This document shows, in pieces, positions 1-8,612 of a DNA stretch of 64,000 nt. How positions within the stretch are numbered: position 1 is the first letter of the stretch; every line of letters begins with the position of its first letter. The position numbers were made by a program, and so were the translations under genes. Below the pieces are notes generated by a model that saw only the letters and a list, made by a program, of their open reading frames with translations, searched no databases and was not told where the DNA came from. The DNA is from Wenzhouxiangella marina (lineage in GTDB: Bacteria; Pseudomonadota; Gammaproteobacteria; Xanthomonadales; Wenzhouxiangellaceae): assembly GCF_001187785.1 (NCBI RefSeq), contig NZ_CP012154.1, forward strand, positions 2,164,501 through 2,228,500, written 5' to 3'.

Positions 1-1
1 C

Positions 2-910
2 TGCCCCCTGCTCTGGCCCTTCTATTTCCTGCTCTACACGGACCTGCCCTCGCTCACGCTGGTGCTGGGCGCGACGCTGCTGCTCGGTCGCCAACGATTC
101 TGGCTGGCCGCCATGCTCGGTGTCGCGATGCTCGCCTGGCGGCAGAGCAATGTGTTCTGGGCCATGCTGCTCTGGTTGATCGCGCTTCATCAGGCCGGAC
201 TGGGCCTGGCCCTCGGCCAGGCTCGGCACTTCACGCGGGATGCGCTCCGAACCGGCCTGGCCAGCGTCGCCATCGGGCTGCAGAAGACCTGGATGCTGGC
301 CCTTCCCCTGGTCGCCTTTGGCGTCTTCGTCTGGCTCAATCAGGGGGTGGCCCTGGGTGACCGCGCGGCACACCAGTTCGGTGGCGCTCTCTACCCGACC
401 CAGATCTTCTTCCTGCTGCTGGTTCTGTGGCTGCTCCTCCTGCCCTTGCTGCTGGCCCGGCTGCCCGAGCTCATCGCGCTGATTCGCCGTCGCCCCTGGA
501 TCCTGCTGGCCCTGCTCGCCCTTCTGGGGGTCTATCTGGCAAGTTTCCAGGTCAGCCATGTCTACAACCTCGGCCTGCCGGAGTTCCACCTGAGAAACCG
601 GGTGCTGGCCTGGCTCAGCGAGTCGCTCTGGCTGCGCGTCCTGGCCTTCCTGCCCATGGCCTGGGCTCTGCTGGGTCTGTGCCTGATCCGCCTGCGGGCG
701 GGCTACGCCTACTGGCTCTACCCCGTGACCGTGCTGGCGCTACTGCCCGTGCAACTGATCGAGCAGCGCTACTACATCGTCCCCGTCGTCATTTTCCTGC
801 TGTTCCGACAGGCCGAACGCCGGGCTCTGGAATGGGTCTTGCTGGCCTGGTTCGCCTTGCTCAGCCTCACCCTGAGCCTGGCCATCGCCTCGACACGTTA
901 CTTCCTGTAG
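2..910 (+). CDS. DIE2/ALG10-like alpha-1,2-glucosyltransferase, 3' part
   Basis: The reading frame is already open at the window edge, so the N-terminus is missing; 302 codons are visible before TAG. The product is a multi-pass membrane protein. Recognition rests on ordered landmarks of the DIE2/ALG10 family: an early YTD..S element, WRQSNVFW (compare RQTNIVW of ALG10), a GDRAAH...YPTQIFF stretch (compare GDRSSH...FPQLFYF) and a C-terminal IEQRYYIVPVVIF (compare LLExRYFILPYVI). In eukaryotes this family adds the terminal glucose to the dolichol-linked oligosaccharide in the ER. The bacterial role is unknown; transfer of glucose from a polyprenyl-phosphate donor to an envelope glycan is an inference. 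It converges on the ygfX end of the sdh locus. The family call is fairly firm, the function is not. Confidence 0.7.
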   Translation, partial: CPLLWPFYFLLYTDLPSLTLVLGATLLLGRQRFWLAAMLGVAMLAWRQSNVFWAMLLWLIALHQAGLGLALGQARHFTRDALRTGLASVAIGLQKTWMLALPLVAFGVFVWLNQGVALGDRAAHQFGGALYPTQIFFLLLVLWLLLLPLLLARLPELIALIRRRPWILLALLALLGVYLASFQVSHVYNLGLPEFHLRNRVLAWLSESLWLRVLAFLPMAWALLGLCLIRLRAGYAYWLYPVTVLALLPVQLIEQRYYIVPVVIFLLFRQAERRALEWVLLAWFALLSLTLSLAIASTRYFL

Positions 911-950
911 CCGACCAGGAACCGCGAAAGTCAGGTCGACTCGGCAGGAA

Positions 951-1391
951 TCAGGAAGAGGAGCGAAGTCGCAAGGCCAGGCGGCGCCAGGCGTCTTCCG
1001 ACAGCTGCCCCCGGAACAGACCCAGAGCGGAACGCCGAAGTGACCCCGCTGGCCATGAAAAGCCGATGAACCAGGGCGCGACGAAACTCCCTCTTGCCGG
1101 CCGGACCGTCTGGGGTGGAGCGTTCCTGCAGTGGAGGATCAGACCCTCAGGTGACAGGGCCAGGGCCACTGGATCGGGTCGAAACAAGCGGAGCAGGCCT
1201 GGCCCTCCGAGGGCGAGCCCCGCAACGATCAACAGGAGTTTCGCCCAGAATGGCAGGCCGCTGATCAGCGCGGCGCCGAACGCGATCAGCCCTGAGGCAA
1301 GAAACAGGACACCCAGCCACGGAAGCGGTCGGACCCGAAACGGGCCCTGGGCCTCGACGCCCTGCTCAGCGCTCCGAGGAGGCGCGGGCAT
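951..1391 (-). CDS. ygfX: YgfX-like inner membrane protein (CptA family)
   Basis: Small membrane protein of 146 aa. It has two closely spaced hydrophobic segments (about residues 22-45 and 49-68) followed by a soluble C-terminal half, the layout of YgfX/CptA. In E. coli YgfX is encoded directly after sdhE and has been described both as a cell-division/cytoskeleton-affecting toxin and as an SdhE partner. Here the start overlaps the 3' end of sdhE by 26 bp, which implies translational coupling. Sequence conservation in this family is low, so the call leans on topology and position. Confidence 0.6.
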   Translation of the reverse strand: MPAPPRSAEQGVEAQGPFRVRPLPWLGVLFLASGLIAFGAALISGLPFWAKLLLIVAGLALGGPGLLRLFRPDPVALALSPEGLILHCRNAPPQTVRPARGSFVAPWFIGFSWPAGSLRRSALGLFRGQLSEDAWRRLALRLRSSS

Positions 1392-1626
1392 GGTGCTGGC
1401 CGATCGCTTCGATCAGGGTGCTCAGGTGCTCCGGTGGCAGGGCTCGGCCCATCAGCCAGTCCCAGATCTGGTCGTCCTCGCAGCCGAGCAGGTCCTCGAA
1501 GGCGGATTGAAGGGGCGGCGGCGCCAGCCCCCAGCAATCCTCGAGCCAGCGGCTCAGGAGCACGTCGAGCTCTCGCATCCCCCGCCGGCATCGCCAGCGC
1601 AGTCGAGAGGGAATCGAATCGGACAT
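1366..1626 (-). CDS. sdhE: FAD assembly factor SdhE (SDHAF2 family)
   Basis: 86-aa cytoplasmic protein with the diagnostic RRGMRELDVLL motif (residues about 14-24); RGxxE is the surface that contacts the flavoprotein. It promotes covalent FAD attachment to SdhA. Downstream conserved features are the acidic FEDLLGCEDDQIWDWLMG segment. It lies 16 bp after sdhB and overlaps ygfX, so it is probably the fifth or sixth gene of the sdh transcript. Length is normal for the family. Confidence 0.92.
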   Translation of the reverse strand: MSDSIPSRLRWRCRRGMRELDVLLSRWLEDCWGLAPPPLQSAFEDLLGCEDDQIWDWLMGRALPPEHLSTLIEAIGQHHARASSER

Positions 1627-1642
1627 GGCAGGCCGGCGCAGC

Positions 1643-2425
1643 TCAGACGCCGCGTCGAGCCAGCATCATCTTCTTGATTTCCGCGATCGCCTTGGCCGGG
1701 TTCAGACCCTTCGGACAGGTGCGTGCGCAATTCATGATCGTGTGGCAACGGTACAGACGGAACGGGTCTTCGAGATCGTCCAGACGCTCACCCGTGGCCT
1801 CGTCGCGCGAATCGACCAGCCAGCGGTAGGCCTGGAGCAGGATCGCGGGGCCAAGATAGCGGTCACCGTTCCACCAGTAGCTCGGGCAGGACGTGGAGCA
1901 GCAGGCGCACAGGATGCACTCGTAAAGACCATCGATCTGGGCACGATCCTCACGCGACTGCAGGCGCTCCTTGTCGGGCGGCGCCGGGCTCTGGGTACGA
2001 ATCCACGGGCGAATCGAGGCGTACTGAGCATAGAAATGGGTCAGGTCGGGCACCAGGTCCTTGATCACCGGCATGTGCGGCAGCGGGTAGATCTTGACGT
2101 CGCCCTTGATGTCCTCGATCGCCTTGGTGCAGGCCAGAGTGTTCATGCCATCGATGTTGAAGGCGCAGGACCCGCAGATTCCTTCGCGACAGGAGCGGCG
2201 GAAGGTCAGGGTCGGGTCGATCTCGTTCTTGATCTTGATCACCGCGTCGAGCACCATCGGGCCGCAGTGGTCGAGATCGATCTCGTAGCTGTCCACGCGC
2301 GGATTCTCGCCGCTGTCGGGATCCCAGCGATAGATCCGGAAGGTCTTCACCCGCTTGGCGTCGGGGGCGGGGAAATGCTTGCCCTTCTGGATGCGCGAGT
2401 TCTTCGGAAGTCTGAATTCAGCCAT
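1643..2425 (-). CDS. sdhB: Succinate dehydrogenase iron-sulfur subunit
   Basis: 260-aa electron-transfer subunit of complex II. The N-terminal ferredoxin fold carries [15 protein letters not shown] for the [2Fe-2S] cluster; the C-terminal domain carries [12 protein letters not shown] and [14 protein letters not shown] for the [4Fe-4S] and [3Fe-4S] clusters. YWWN in between belongs to the quinone-site region. It passes electrons from SdhA FAD to ubiquinone bound by SdhCD. The gene lies 19 bp after sdhA. Length and motifs are fully typical. Confidence 0.97.
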   Translation of the reverse strand: MAEFRLPKNSRIQKGKHFPAPDAKRVKTFRIYRWDPDSGENPRVDSYEIDLDHCGPMVLDAVIKIKNEIDPTLTFRRSCREGICGSCAFNIDGMNTLACTKAIEDIKGDVKIYPLPHMPVIKDLVPDLTHFYAQYASIRPWIRTQSPAPPDKERLQSREDRAQIDGLYECILCACCSTSCPSYWWNGDRYLGPAILLQAYRWLVDSRDEATGERLDDLEDPFRLYRCHTIMNCARTCPKGLNPAKAIAEIKKMMLARRGV

Positions 2426-2444
2426 GGGTCGTTACCAGTCCGTA

Positions 2445-4232
2445 TCAGTAGGTGCGGGCCTTGGGAGGAATGACCTCCACATCGTCGCTGAGCGTGTACA
2501 TGTGAACGGGGCGATAGTCGATGGTGGTCTTGCCCTTCTCGTCCATCCAGATCAGGGTGTGCTTGTGCCACTGATCATCGTCCCGGTCCGGGAAGTCTTC
2601 GCGGGCATGAGCGCCACGCGATTCCTTGCGATTCTCTGCCGAGATCATGGTGGTGACCGAGTTGCCGAGCAGATTGCGCAGCTCCAGGGTCTCGACCAGA
2701 TCGGAGTTCCAGACCAGCGAGCGATCGCTGACCTTGATGTCCTCGAAGCCCGCGTAGACCTCGTTGATGCGCTGGCAGCCCTGGGCCAGGCTTTCGCCCG
2801 TCCGGAACACGGCCGCGTCTTCCTGCATGACCTGCTGCATCGAGTCACGCAGTTCGGCAGTTGCCGTCGAACCCGAGGCATGGCGAAGGCGATCGAACTC
2901 GCCGACCAGATTGCCGATCACTTCAGGGTTCAGGCTCTTGTGCGACTGACCCGGCTTGATCGTCTCGCCACAGCGATTGGCCACGGCGCGGCCGAACACG
3001 ATCAGATCGAGCAACGAGTTGGAACCGAGGCGGTTGGCGCCGTGCACCGAGACGCAGGCCGCTTCGCCGATGGCATACAGGCCGGGAACCACCGCGTCCG
3101 GATCGCCATCCTTCAGGGTCACGACTTCGCCGTGGTAGTTGGTCGGGATGCCGCCCATGTTGTAGTGCACCGTCGGCAGCACCGGGATCGGCTCCTTGGT
3201 CACGTCGACGCCGGCGAAGATCTTCGCCGTCTCGGCGATCCCCGGCAGGCGCTCGTGAATCACCTCGGCCCCCAGGTGCTGGAGGTTGAGATGGATATGG
3301 TCGTTCTTCTTGCCCACGCCACGGCCTTCGCGAATCTCGATGGTCATGGAACGGGAAACCACGTCGCGGGAGGCCAGGTCCTTGGCGTTCGGCGCGTAGC
3401 GCTCCATGAAGCGTTCGCCTTCGGAGTTGGTGAGGTAACCGCCCTCGCCTCGCACGCCTTCGGTGATCAGGCAGCCGGCGCCGTAGACCCCGGTCGGGTG
3501 GAACTGGACGAACTCCATGTCCTGCAGCGGCAGGCCGGCACGCAGCACCATGCCATTGCCGTCCCCGGTGCAGGTGTGCGCCGAGGTGCAGCTGAAGTAG
3601 GATCGACCGTAACCGCCGGTGGCCAGAATGACCGCGTGGGCGCGGAATTCATGCAGGGTGCCGGTGGACAGATCCCAGGCCAGTACGCCGCGACAGACGC
3701 CGTCGTCCATCAGCAGATCGATGGCGAAGTACTCGATGAAGAACTGCGCGTCGTGCTTGAGGGACTGCTGATAGAGCGTGTGCAGGATGGCATGGCCGGT
3801 TCGGTCGGCGGCCGCGCAGGTCCGCTGGGCCGTGCCCTCACCGAAGCGGGTCGTCATGCCGCCGAACGGGCGCTGGTAGATCTTGCCGTCTTCCGTGCGG
3901 GAAAACGGCACGCCGAAATGTTCCAGCTCGATCACCGAGGGGATCGCCTCCCGGCACATGTATTCGATCGCGTCCTGATCGCCCAGCCAGTCCGACCCCT
4001 TGACCGTGTCGTACATATGCCAGCGCCAGTCGTCCTCACCCATGTTTCCCAGAGCGGCGCTCATCCCGCCCTGCGCAGCGACGGTGTGGGAGCGGGTCGG
4101 GAAGACCTTGGTGATGCAGGCGGTGGTCAGGCCGGTCGCCGCCAGACCCATGGTGGCCCGGAGACCGGCGCCGCCTGCGCCGATGACCAGGACGTCGTAC
4201 TCGTGCTTGGTAATGTCGTAAGCCTTGCTCAC
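2445..4232 (-). CDS. sdhA: Succinate dehydrogenase flavoprotein subunit
   Basis: 595-aa FAD-containing catalytic subunit oxidising succinate to fumarate on the cytoplasmic face. The Rossmann FAD motif ([11 protein letters not shown]) is near residue 15, and SHTVAAQGG carries the His that binds FAD covalently. The frame is open much further upstream, but I place the start at the GTG of (V)[14 protein letters not shown]. It lies 2 bp after sdhD, has a GGAG upstream within the sdhD end, and gives the normal family length. SdhE, needed for its flavinylation, is encoded downstream. Confidence 0.96.
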   Translation of the reverse strand: MSKAYDITKHEYDVLVIGAGGAGLRATMGLAATGLTTACITKVFPTRSHTVAAQGGMSAALGNMGEDDWRWHMYDTVKGSDWLGDQDAIEYMCREAIPSVIELEHFGVPFSRTEDGKIYQRPFGGMTTRFGEGTAQRTCAAADRTGHAILHTLYQQSLKHDAQFFIEYFAIDLLMDDGVCRGVLAWDLSTGTLHEFRAHAVILATGGYGRSYFSCTSAHTCTGDGNGMVLRAGLPLQDMEFVQFHPTGVYGAGCLITEGVRGEGGYLTNSEGERFMERYAPNAKDLASRDVVSRSMTIEIREGRGVGKKNDHIHLNLQHLGAEVIHERLPGIAETAKIFAGVDVTKEPIPVLPTVHYNMGGIPTNYHGEVVTLKDGDPDAVVPGLYAIGEAACVSVHGANRLGSNSLLDLIVFGRAVANRCGETIKPGQSHKSLNPEVIGNLVGEFDRLRHASGSTATAELRDSMQQVMQEDAAVFRTGESLAQGCQRINEVYAGFEDIKVSDRSLVWNSDLVETLELRNLLGNSVTTMISAENRKESRGAHAREDFPDRDDDQWHKHTLIWMDEKGKTTIDYRPVHMYTLSDDVEVIPPKARTY

Positions 4233-4234
4233 AG

Positions 4235-4615
4235 TCAGACTCCAAAAGCGTTTTTCAGGATCGCGACCACGACGATGAACGCGCCGGCCAGGGCCGCGAT
4301 CCGGACGATCAGATGCAGGGCGAGCTCCAGACCGTGCTGGTGGATGTAGTCCTCGATCACCACCTGCAGGCCCAGCACCGAGTGGTAGAGCGCGGTCAGG
4401 ATGAACAGGATGGCCAGCGCCGCGTTCACCGGACGAGCCAGCAGCGCACTGGCCTCGGCATGGCTCGCTCCGATGATGCCGGCCATGATGTAGACCAGCC
4501 AGGCGGCGAGGGCAAGCATCAGGATCGCGCTGAATCGTTGCGCCCACCAGTGCCCGACGCCGTCGCCGGCCGAGCCGTGGTTGCGTGCGTTGGCAAGCGG
4601 ATTGCGAAATTTCAT
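4235..4615 (-). CDS. sdhD: Succinate dehydrogenase membrane anchor subunit
   Basis: 126-aa hydrophobic anchor with three transmembrane helices. AQRFSAILM and the helix-two segment [18 protein letters not shown] contain the conserved residues near the quinone and haem b sites (H in the LYHxxLGLQ.V.EDY motif). Its start overlaps the sdhC stop by 4 bp (ATGA). It anchors SdhAB together with SdhC. Confidence 0.95.
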   Translation of the reverse strand: MKFRNPLANARNHGSAGDGVGHWWAQRFSAILMLALAAWLVYIMAGIIGASHAEASALLARPVNAALAILFILTALYHSVLGLQVVIEDYIHQHGLELALHLIVRIAALAGAFIVVVAILKNAFGV

Positions 4616-4989
4616 GCCAGCACCCCCCAGGTCAGGACGGTCAGCAGCACGGCGCCGATGACCACCATCCAGCTCGTCGCATAGACGCTCTTCAGATCGA
4701 GCATGCGCCCGGCGTCCCAGATCAGGTGGCGGATGCCGTTGAGCAGGTGGAAGTACAGCGCGAAGGACCAGATGATCATCCCGATCATGACGACCGGATG
4801 GGTCGCCATAGCCATGAATCGCTCGTAATGCTCGGGGCCGGCCGCCAGGGCCAGGGTCCAGAGCACGACGGCAATCATGCCGATGCTGAGCACGATCCCG
4901 GTCGCGCGATGCGAAATCGAAACCCTTGCGGTCAACGGCAGACGATAGATCTGCAGGTGTGGGGAAAGCGGTCGGTTATCCGTCGCCAT
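4612..4989 (-). CDS. sdhC: Succinate dehydrogenase cytochrome b556 subunit
   Basis: 125-aa anchor subunit with three transmembrane helices. The signature [14 protein letters not shown] is followed by [12 protein letters not shown], and the second signature [12 protein letters not shown] holds the haem-ligand His region. It is the first large gene of the sdh operon and is preceded, after 29 bp, by the small DUF1674 gene. Confidence 0.96.
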   Translation of the reverse strand: MATDNRPLSPHLQIYRLPLTARVSISHRATGIVLSIGMIAVVLWTLALAAGPEHYERFMAMATHPVVMIGMIIWSFALYFHLLNGIRHLIWDAGRMLDLKSVYATSWMVVIGAVLLTVLTWGVLA

Positions 4990-5018
4990 GGCTGGACATC
5001 TCTATGTGTGGTCAGGAT

Positions 5019-5183
5019 CTAGAAGTCGATGCAGCGGCCGTTCTTTTCCCAATCGCCGTAACGGGTAGGCTCCAGGCCTTTCTTCCGCCCACCGATCTCC
5101 TTGGGCCGAGGCTCGGCACGATCGGCCTGCGGGTCGACCGGCGGGTCACCGGGCCTGCGGGACTTCTTGTTGGCAGCTTGCAT
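5019..5183 (-). CDS. DUF1674 protein, SDHAF4-like assembly factor
   Basis: 54-aa gene, easily missed by length filters. The N-terminal half is basic/proline-rich and probably disordered. The C-terminus EIGGRKKGLEPTRYGDWEKN followed by GRCIDF is the hallmark of DUF1674 proteins, the family of eukaryotic SDHAF4, which protects and helps assemble the flavinylated SDHA subunit. It is followed after 29 bp by sdhC, so it probably heads the operon. A TACAAT box ends 6 nt before the ATG and no Shine-Dalgarno sequence is visible, suggesting a leaderless mRNA. Confidence 0.85.
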   Translation of the reverse strand: MQAANKKSRRPGDPPVDPQADRAEPRPKEIGGRKKGLEPTRYGDWEKNGRCIDF

Positions 5184-5189
5184 ATTAGA

Positions 5190-5195
5190 ATTGTA
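5190..5195 (-). promoter_or_regulatory. Candidate -10 box of the sdh operon
   Basis: TACAAT on the minus strand, six nucleotides before the ATG of the DUF1674 gene. No good -35 hexamer is evident at 16-18 bp. With transcription starting about 7 nt downstream, the mRNA would begin at or next to the A of ATG. Confidence 0.4.
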
Positions 5196-5222
5196 CCGAT
5201 TTGTTGCACTGGATGCGGACGC

Positions 5223-6086
5223 ATGAACGATTGGAAATCACTTCCTAGCCTGCGCGGTTGCCGGATCGAGGGCAAGGACGCCATCGCGTTCTGTCAATCG
5301 CAGCTGACCGGGGACGTTCCGGCCTGGCCTGCCGAACGATGGCAGGTCACGGCCTGGTGCTCTCCCAAAGGTCGCGTCAGGATCATCATGGTCGCAGCTC
5401 GGCATGAAAACCATGTGGAAATCATCATCCCGGAAGCCCAGTGGAGCGTACTGAGCGAAATGCAGCGCTTCACCATCGGTCGCGATGTCCGTTTCGGACC
5501 CGCCTGTCAGGTCAGCGGTTGCCAGGACAGCAACGCCCAGTCGGGCACCTTACGCCAGGACCCGTCCCGCGCACTGCGGCTGGAGGACACGGAAGCGACC
5601 GCCGGTTCAGTGCCCGAGACCGATTGGCTGACCCGCTGGCAACGCGCGGACCTGTGCCTTCCCCTGCCCTGGCTGGACGAACGAAGCAGCGATCGTTTTC
5701 TTCCCCAGGCGCTGGGCCTGGAGGAGAATGAGGGCCTGAGCTATCGCAAGGGCTGTTATCCGGGCCAGGAAATCGTCGCCCGCGTGCACTACCTCGGCAC
5801 GCCCCCGCAGCAGCTCCTGGCGGTCCGCGCCGAGCTGTCACAGGGCGCCTGGCCTGCATCCGTCAGCCCGGACTCGGTCGAGATCGAAGCGTCGGACGCC
5901 GATTCAACGCCCATCCACTGCCTGAGCGCGCTGGTCGACGAGGGGCGCTGGATGGGCCTGGTCGTCGCACCGCGGGTCATCGAGGCCGGCCAGCGCGTCG
6001 TCGTCCGGGCCGGCTCCGAAGCACTTGTCGCCGAGATGGCGAGGCCCGAAACACTGTGCTACCATCATCCCCAAACAGGAAGTTAA
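5223..6086 (+). CDS. ygfZ: Folate-binding protein YgfZ
   Basis: 287-aa protein of the YgfZ/GcvT-like family, which uses tetrahydrofolate to support maintenance or repair of certain iron-sulfur enzymes. The signature KGCYPGQEIVAR with the conserved Cys is present at about residues 180-191. The frame is open upstream, but the ATG of MNDWKSLPSLRGCRIEGKDA fits the family N-terminus. It is divergent from the sdh operon, consistent with the frequent genomic association of ygfZ with sdhE/ygfX. Confidence 0.92.
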   Translation: MNDWKSLPSLRGCRIEGKDAIAFCQSQLTGDVPAWPAERWQVTAWCSPKGRVRIIMVAARHENHVEIIIPEAQWSVLSEMQRFTIGRDVRFGPACQVSGCQDSNAQSGTLRQDPSRALRLEDTEATAGSVPETDWLTRWQRADLCLPLPWLDERSSDRFLPQALGLEENEGLSYRKGCYPGQEIVARVHYLGTPPQQLLAVRAELSQGAWPASVSPDSVEIEASDADSTPIHCLSALVDEGRWMGLVVAPRVIEAGQRVVVRAGSEALVAEMARPETLCYHHPQTGS

Positions 6087-6118
6087 AACTTAATCAGAGA
6101 CTTAAAGGGGTATTCTCA

Positions 6119-7012
6119 ATGGCTGCATCAATTCGCTGTTTGCTGCTGCTGGCCTGGTTCGCCCTGAGCGCCCAGGCCTTCGCTCAGACGCAGGACGAGT
6201 CCGCCCCTGCGGACACGGACGTGCCCGAAGCATCGGAATCAAGTGCCGCTCAGGAAGGCTCGCAGACGGCCGTCGAGCCGATGACCCTGACGCTCCACGT
6301 CCACCCCATTTTCCCGCCGGATCAGGCCGAACTGGTCTACCGTCCGCTGCTGAATTACCTGTCCGCGACCACGCCCCATCAGTTCGAACTCAGCACCTCC
6401 CGTGATTTCCACCGCTTCTGGCTGGAAATTCGCCGCGGCAACATGCCGGACCTGGTGCTGGAAGACGCGCACCTGATCGCGCTGCGCATCCAGCGCGACG
6501 GTTACATGCCGCTGGTCAAGGCGGCGGAACCGGCCACCTTCTCGCTGTTGACCAACAGCATGTCGGCCGATCCACAGCTTCAGGACTTCGTTGCACGGCC
6601 GGTCTCGTCCATGCCCGCGCCCAGCCTGGGTTATCTGATCCTCAGCAGCTGGTACCCCAACCCGATGCAGCAGCCGCGGATTCTGTCCAACGCCGCTTCC
6701 TGGCTGGACGCCATCGAAATCGTCTTCTCGATGGAAGCCGAAGCCGCCATTGCCCCGCACAACCTGGTGGCGCGCTACGTGAACATGGTCCCGGTGCGGA
6801 CCTCCGAGGAATTTCCGCACGCCACGATCGCGGCCTCACCCAGCGTCCCGGCGGACGTTCAGAACCAGATTCGGGAAGCCCTGCTGACGCTGCATGAGAA
6901 TGGCGATCACTTCACCGCCCTGCACGAACTCGACATCGATCAGTTCGTGCCCGCCCAGGTCAGCGAGTACAGCGGGCTGGAGCAGTGGCTGAGCGACATC
7001 TACGTTTTCTGA
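6119..7012 (+). CDS. PhnD-like periplasmic substrate-binding protein
   Basis: 297 aa beginning with a clear signal peptide (AASIRCLLLLAWFALSAQAFAQ). An acidic/serine-rich linker follows, then a domain opening with LTLHVHPIFPPDQAELVYRPLLNYLS, the entry of PhnD/phosphonate-type binding proteins. The start at the ATG after AAGGGGTATTCTCA is preferred over upstream in-frame starts because it begins the signal peptide. No ABC permease or ATPase lies nearby, so it may be a stand-alone sensor or orphan binding protein. It follows ygfZ by 32 bp, possibly in one transcript, and ends in a strong terminator. The ligand is unknown. Confidence 0.65.
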   Translation: MAASIRCLLLLAWFALSAQAFAQTQDESAPADTDVPEASESSAAQEGSQTAVEPMTLTLHVHPIFPPDQAELVYRPLLNYLSATTPHQFELSTSRDFHRFWLEIRRGNMPDLVLEDAHLIALRIQRDGYMPLVKAAEPATFSLLTNSMSADPQLQDFVARPVSSMPAPSLGYLILSSWYPNPMQQPRILSNAASWLDAIEIVFSMEAEAAIAPHNLVARYVNMVPVRTSEEFPHATIAASPSVPADVQNQIREALLTLHENGDHFTALHELDIDQFVPAQVSEYSGLEQWLSDIYVF

Positions 7013-7060
7013 ATCCACACACGGCTCGAACAAGCCGTCTCCGGGATTCCGGGTTAATAA

Positions 7061-7095
7061 GCACCGGTCCGCACCCTCGGGCCGGTGCTTTTTTT
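7061..7095 (+). terminator. Rho-independent terminator
   Basis: GCACCGG and CCGGTGC arms flank a CG-rich loop and are followed by seven T residues. It closes the ygfZ/PhnD-like unit. Confidence 0.9.
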
Positions 7096-7105
7096 CTGAC
7101 CCGAC

Positions 7106-7921
7106 TCAGCGACGCGCGACCAGATAGCAGATCCATCCGGCATCGGCATCGCCCTGCTCGCTCGGGGTGTAGATACCGTCCCCCTCCCCGCTCTCCTCAT
7201 CCGTTCCTTCCCAGTAGACCGTGACCTCCGAATAACCGGCCTCGCGGAGCAACTCCTGGATTTCAGGCAGGGTCCAGAGTCGCCAATGGTATTCGAAGGC
7301 CTTGTTCATCTCCGATCCATCGGGAAACTCGAAGTGGATCTGGCAGCTCATGGCGTGGGTGATGGGGTCGAAGCTGGCCTGGTCCCAGACGTAGGTGAAA
7401 TCGTCGTACTCGGTCCGCTCCTCCAGCTCCCGATGCGCATCGTAGCCACCGAAGGCGTCGAGAAACAGCACGCCGTCATCGACCAGGGCCGTTCGGACGC
7501 GCTCGAAGTAGGCCTTCAGCGCCGCCCGCGTCGTGAACAGGTAGTAGCTGAAGTTCATCGCCAGCACGGCGTCCACCGGCGCTGTCTCGACCTCCATGAC
7601 ATCGGACTCCAGCAAGTCGATGCGTGTGCGCTGCTCATCATCCAGACGGGCAAGATGATGGTCCCGGCCCCAGGCCAGAACCTCACCGTCGAGATCCACG
7701 CCGATCGCACGATGCGAGGCGCCCGAGGCCACCCAATGGCAGGCCGTATTGGCCGTGCCGCAGAAATCCTCGCGGATGAACTCGAGGGGGCGACCGTTCA
7801 GGGCCTGGAAGGTCTCGGCGACGAATTCCAGCTCGGTTTCGGGGTCCTGGACGCTGGCTTCGTAGAGCCGATGGCGATCGGCCTTCTCGGCCATGGAAAT
7901 CTTGGCGCGGGATTTCGGCAT
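7106..7921 (-). CDS. Class I SAM-dependent methyltransferase
   Basis: 271-aa cytoplasmic protein. The SAM-binding core is visible as EFIREDFCGTANTACHW (motif I region), IGVDLDGEVL (motif II acidic residue) and DAVLAMNFSYYLF (motif IV), followed by LVDDGVLFLDAFGG. The start is the ATG of MPKSRAKISMAEKADRH; the frame stays open far upstream through pgsA in another phase. The substrate is unknown. pgsA lies 68 bp upstream on the same strand, so co-transcription is possible. Confidence 0.75.
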   Translation of the reverse strand: MPKSRAKISMAEKADRHRLYEASVQDPETELEFVAETFQALNGRPLEFIREDFCGTANTACHWVASGASHRAIGVDLDGEVLAWGRDHHLARLDDEQRTRIDLLESDVMEVETAPVDAVLAMNFSYYLFTTRAALKAYFERVRTALVDDGVLFLDAFGGYDAHRELEERTEYDDFTYVWDQASFDPITHAMSCQIHFEFPDGSEMNKAFEYHWRLWTLPEIQELLREAGYSEVTVYWEGTDEESGEGDGIYTPSEQGDADAGWICYLVARR

Positions 7922-7989
7922 GGGACACTCTTTCGGTGAAATGGGTTTCGTGAAGACGGACGGAGCCGGCCCGAGCTCCGAGGCTGTGT

Positions 7990-8550
7990 TCAGGGTCTCG
8001 AACGCATCGCGGGCCAGGCCGAACGGAGATAGCTGAGCATCGACCAGATGGTGAGAGCGGCCGCGCCGATCAACAGCCAGCGTCCGATGTCCAGCACGGG
8101 AATCGGTCCCAGCGGCTCGCCGTAGAGCAGAAAGCCGATCGCCACCATCTGCAGGATCGTCTTGATCTTGCCGGCCCAGGCCACCTTGACCCGCCCGCTC
8201 TCGCCCACCGCGGCCATCCACTCCCGAAGTGCGGAAATGGTGATCTCGCGACCGATGATGACCGCCGCGGACAGTGCCAGACCGATCTCGGGGTGGCGCT
8301 GCACGATGATGATCAGCGCAACGCCGACCATCAGCTTGTCGGCCACCGGATCGAGAAAGGCACCGAAAGAACTGGTCATCCGGAATCGGCGGGCGACCCA
8401 GCCATCCAGCCAATCGGTCAGGCCGGCCAGGATGAACAGCGTCACGGCCGCGATATTGGACCAATCGACCGGCAGATAGAACACCAGCACCAGCACCGGA
8501 ATCATCAGGATTCTGGCCAGTGTCAGCAGGGTCGGGATGGTCAGCTGCAA
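7990..8550 (-). CDS. pgsA: CDP-diacylglycerol--glycerol-3-phosphate 3-phosphatidyltransferase
   Basis: Integral membrane enzyme making phosphatidylglycerol phosphate. The CDP-alcohol phosphotransferase signature D-G-x2-A-R-x8-G-x3-D-x3-D is present (DWLDGWVARRF...GAFLDPVADK). I use the TTG at 8550 (LQLTIPTLLTLARI, 186 aa), which follows GGAGA at proper spacing and matches the E. coli length of 182. Another TTG 39 bp upstream would add 13 residues. No in-frame ATG fits. Confidence 0.93.
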   Translation of the reverse strand: MQLTIPTLLTLARILMIPVLVLVFYLPVDWSNIAAVTLFILAGLTDWLDGWVARRFRMTSSFGAFLDPVADKLMVGVALIIIVQRHPEIGLALSAAVIIGREITISALREWMAAVGESGRVKVAWAGKIKTILQMVAIGFLLYGEPLGPIPVLDIGRWLLIGAAALTIWSMLSYLRSAWPAMRSRP

Positions 8551-8612
8551 GATCGGTCTCCGGGCATTTCGGTCGTCATTATCCCGCAATACGGCCCGGA
8601 CGTGGCGAGCGC

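Noticed and set aside
2355-4349. 664-codon plus-strand frame over sdhA, and similar long plus-strand frames over dnaJ/dnaK (24837-28279) and msbA/exbD (12648-14810)
   Set aside because: All are antisense shadows of GC-rich conserved genes, without ribosome-binding sites or domains.
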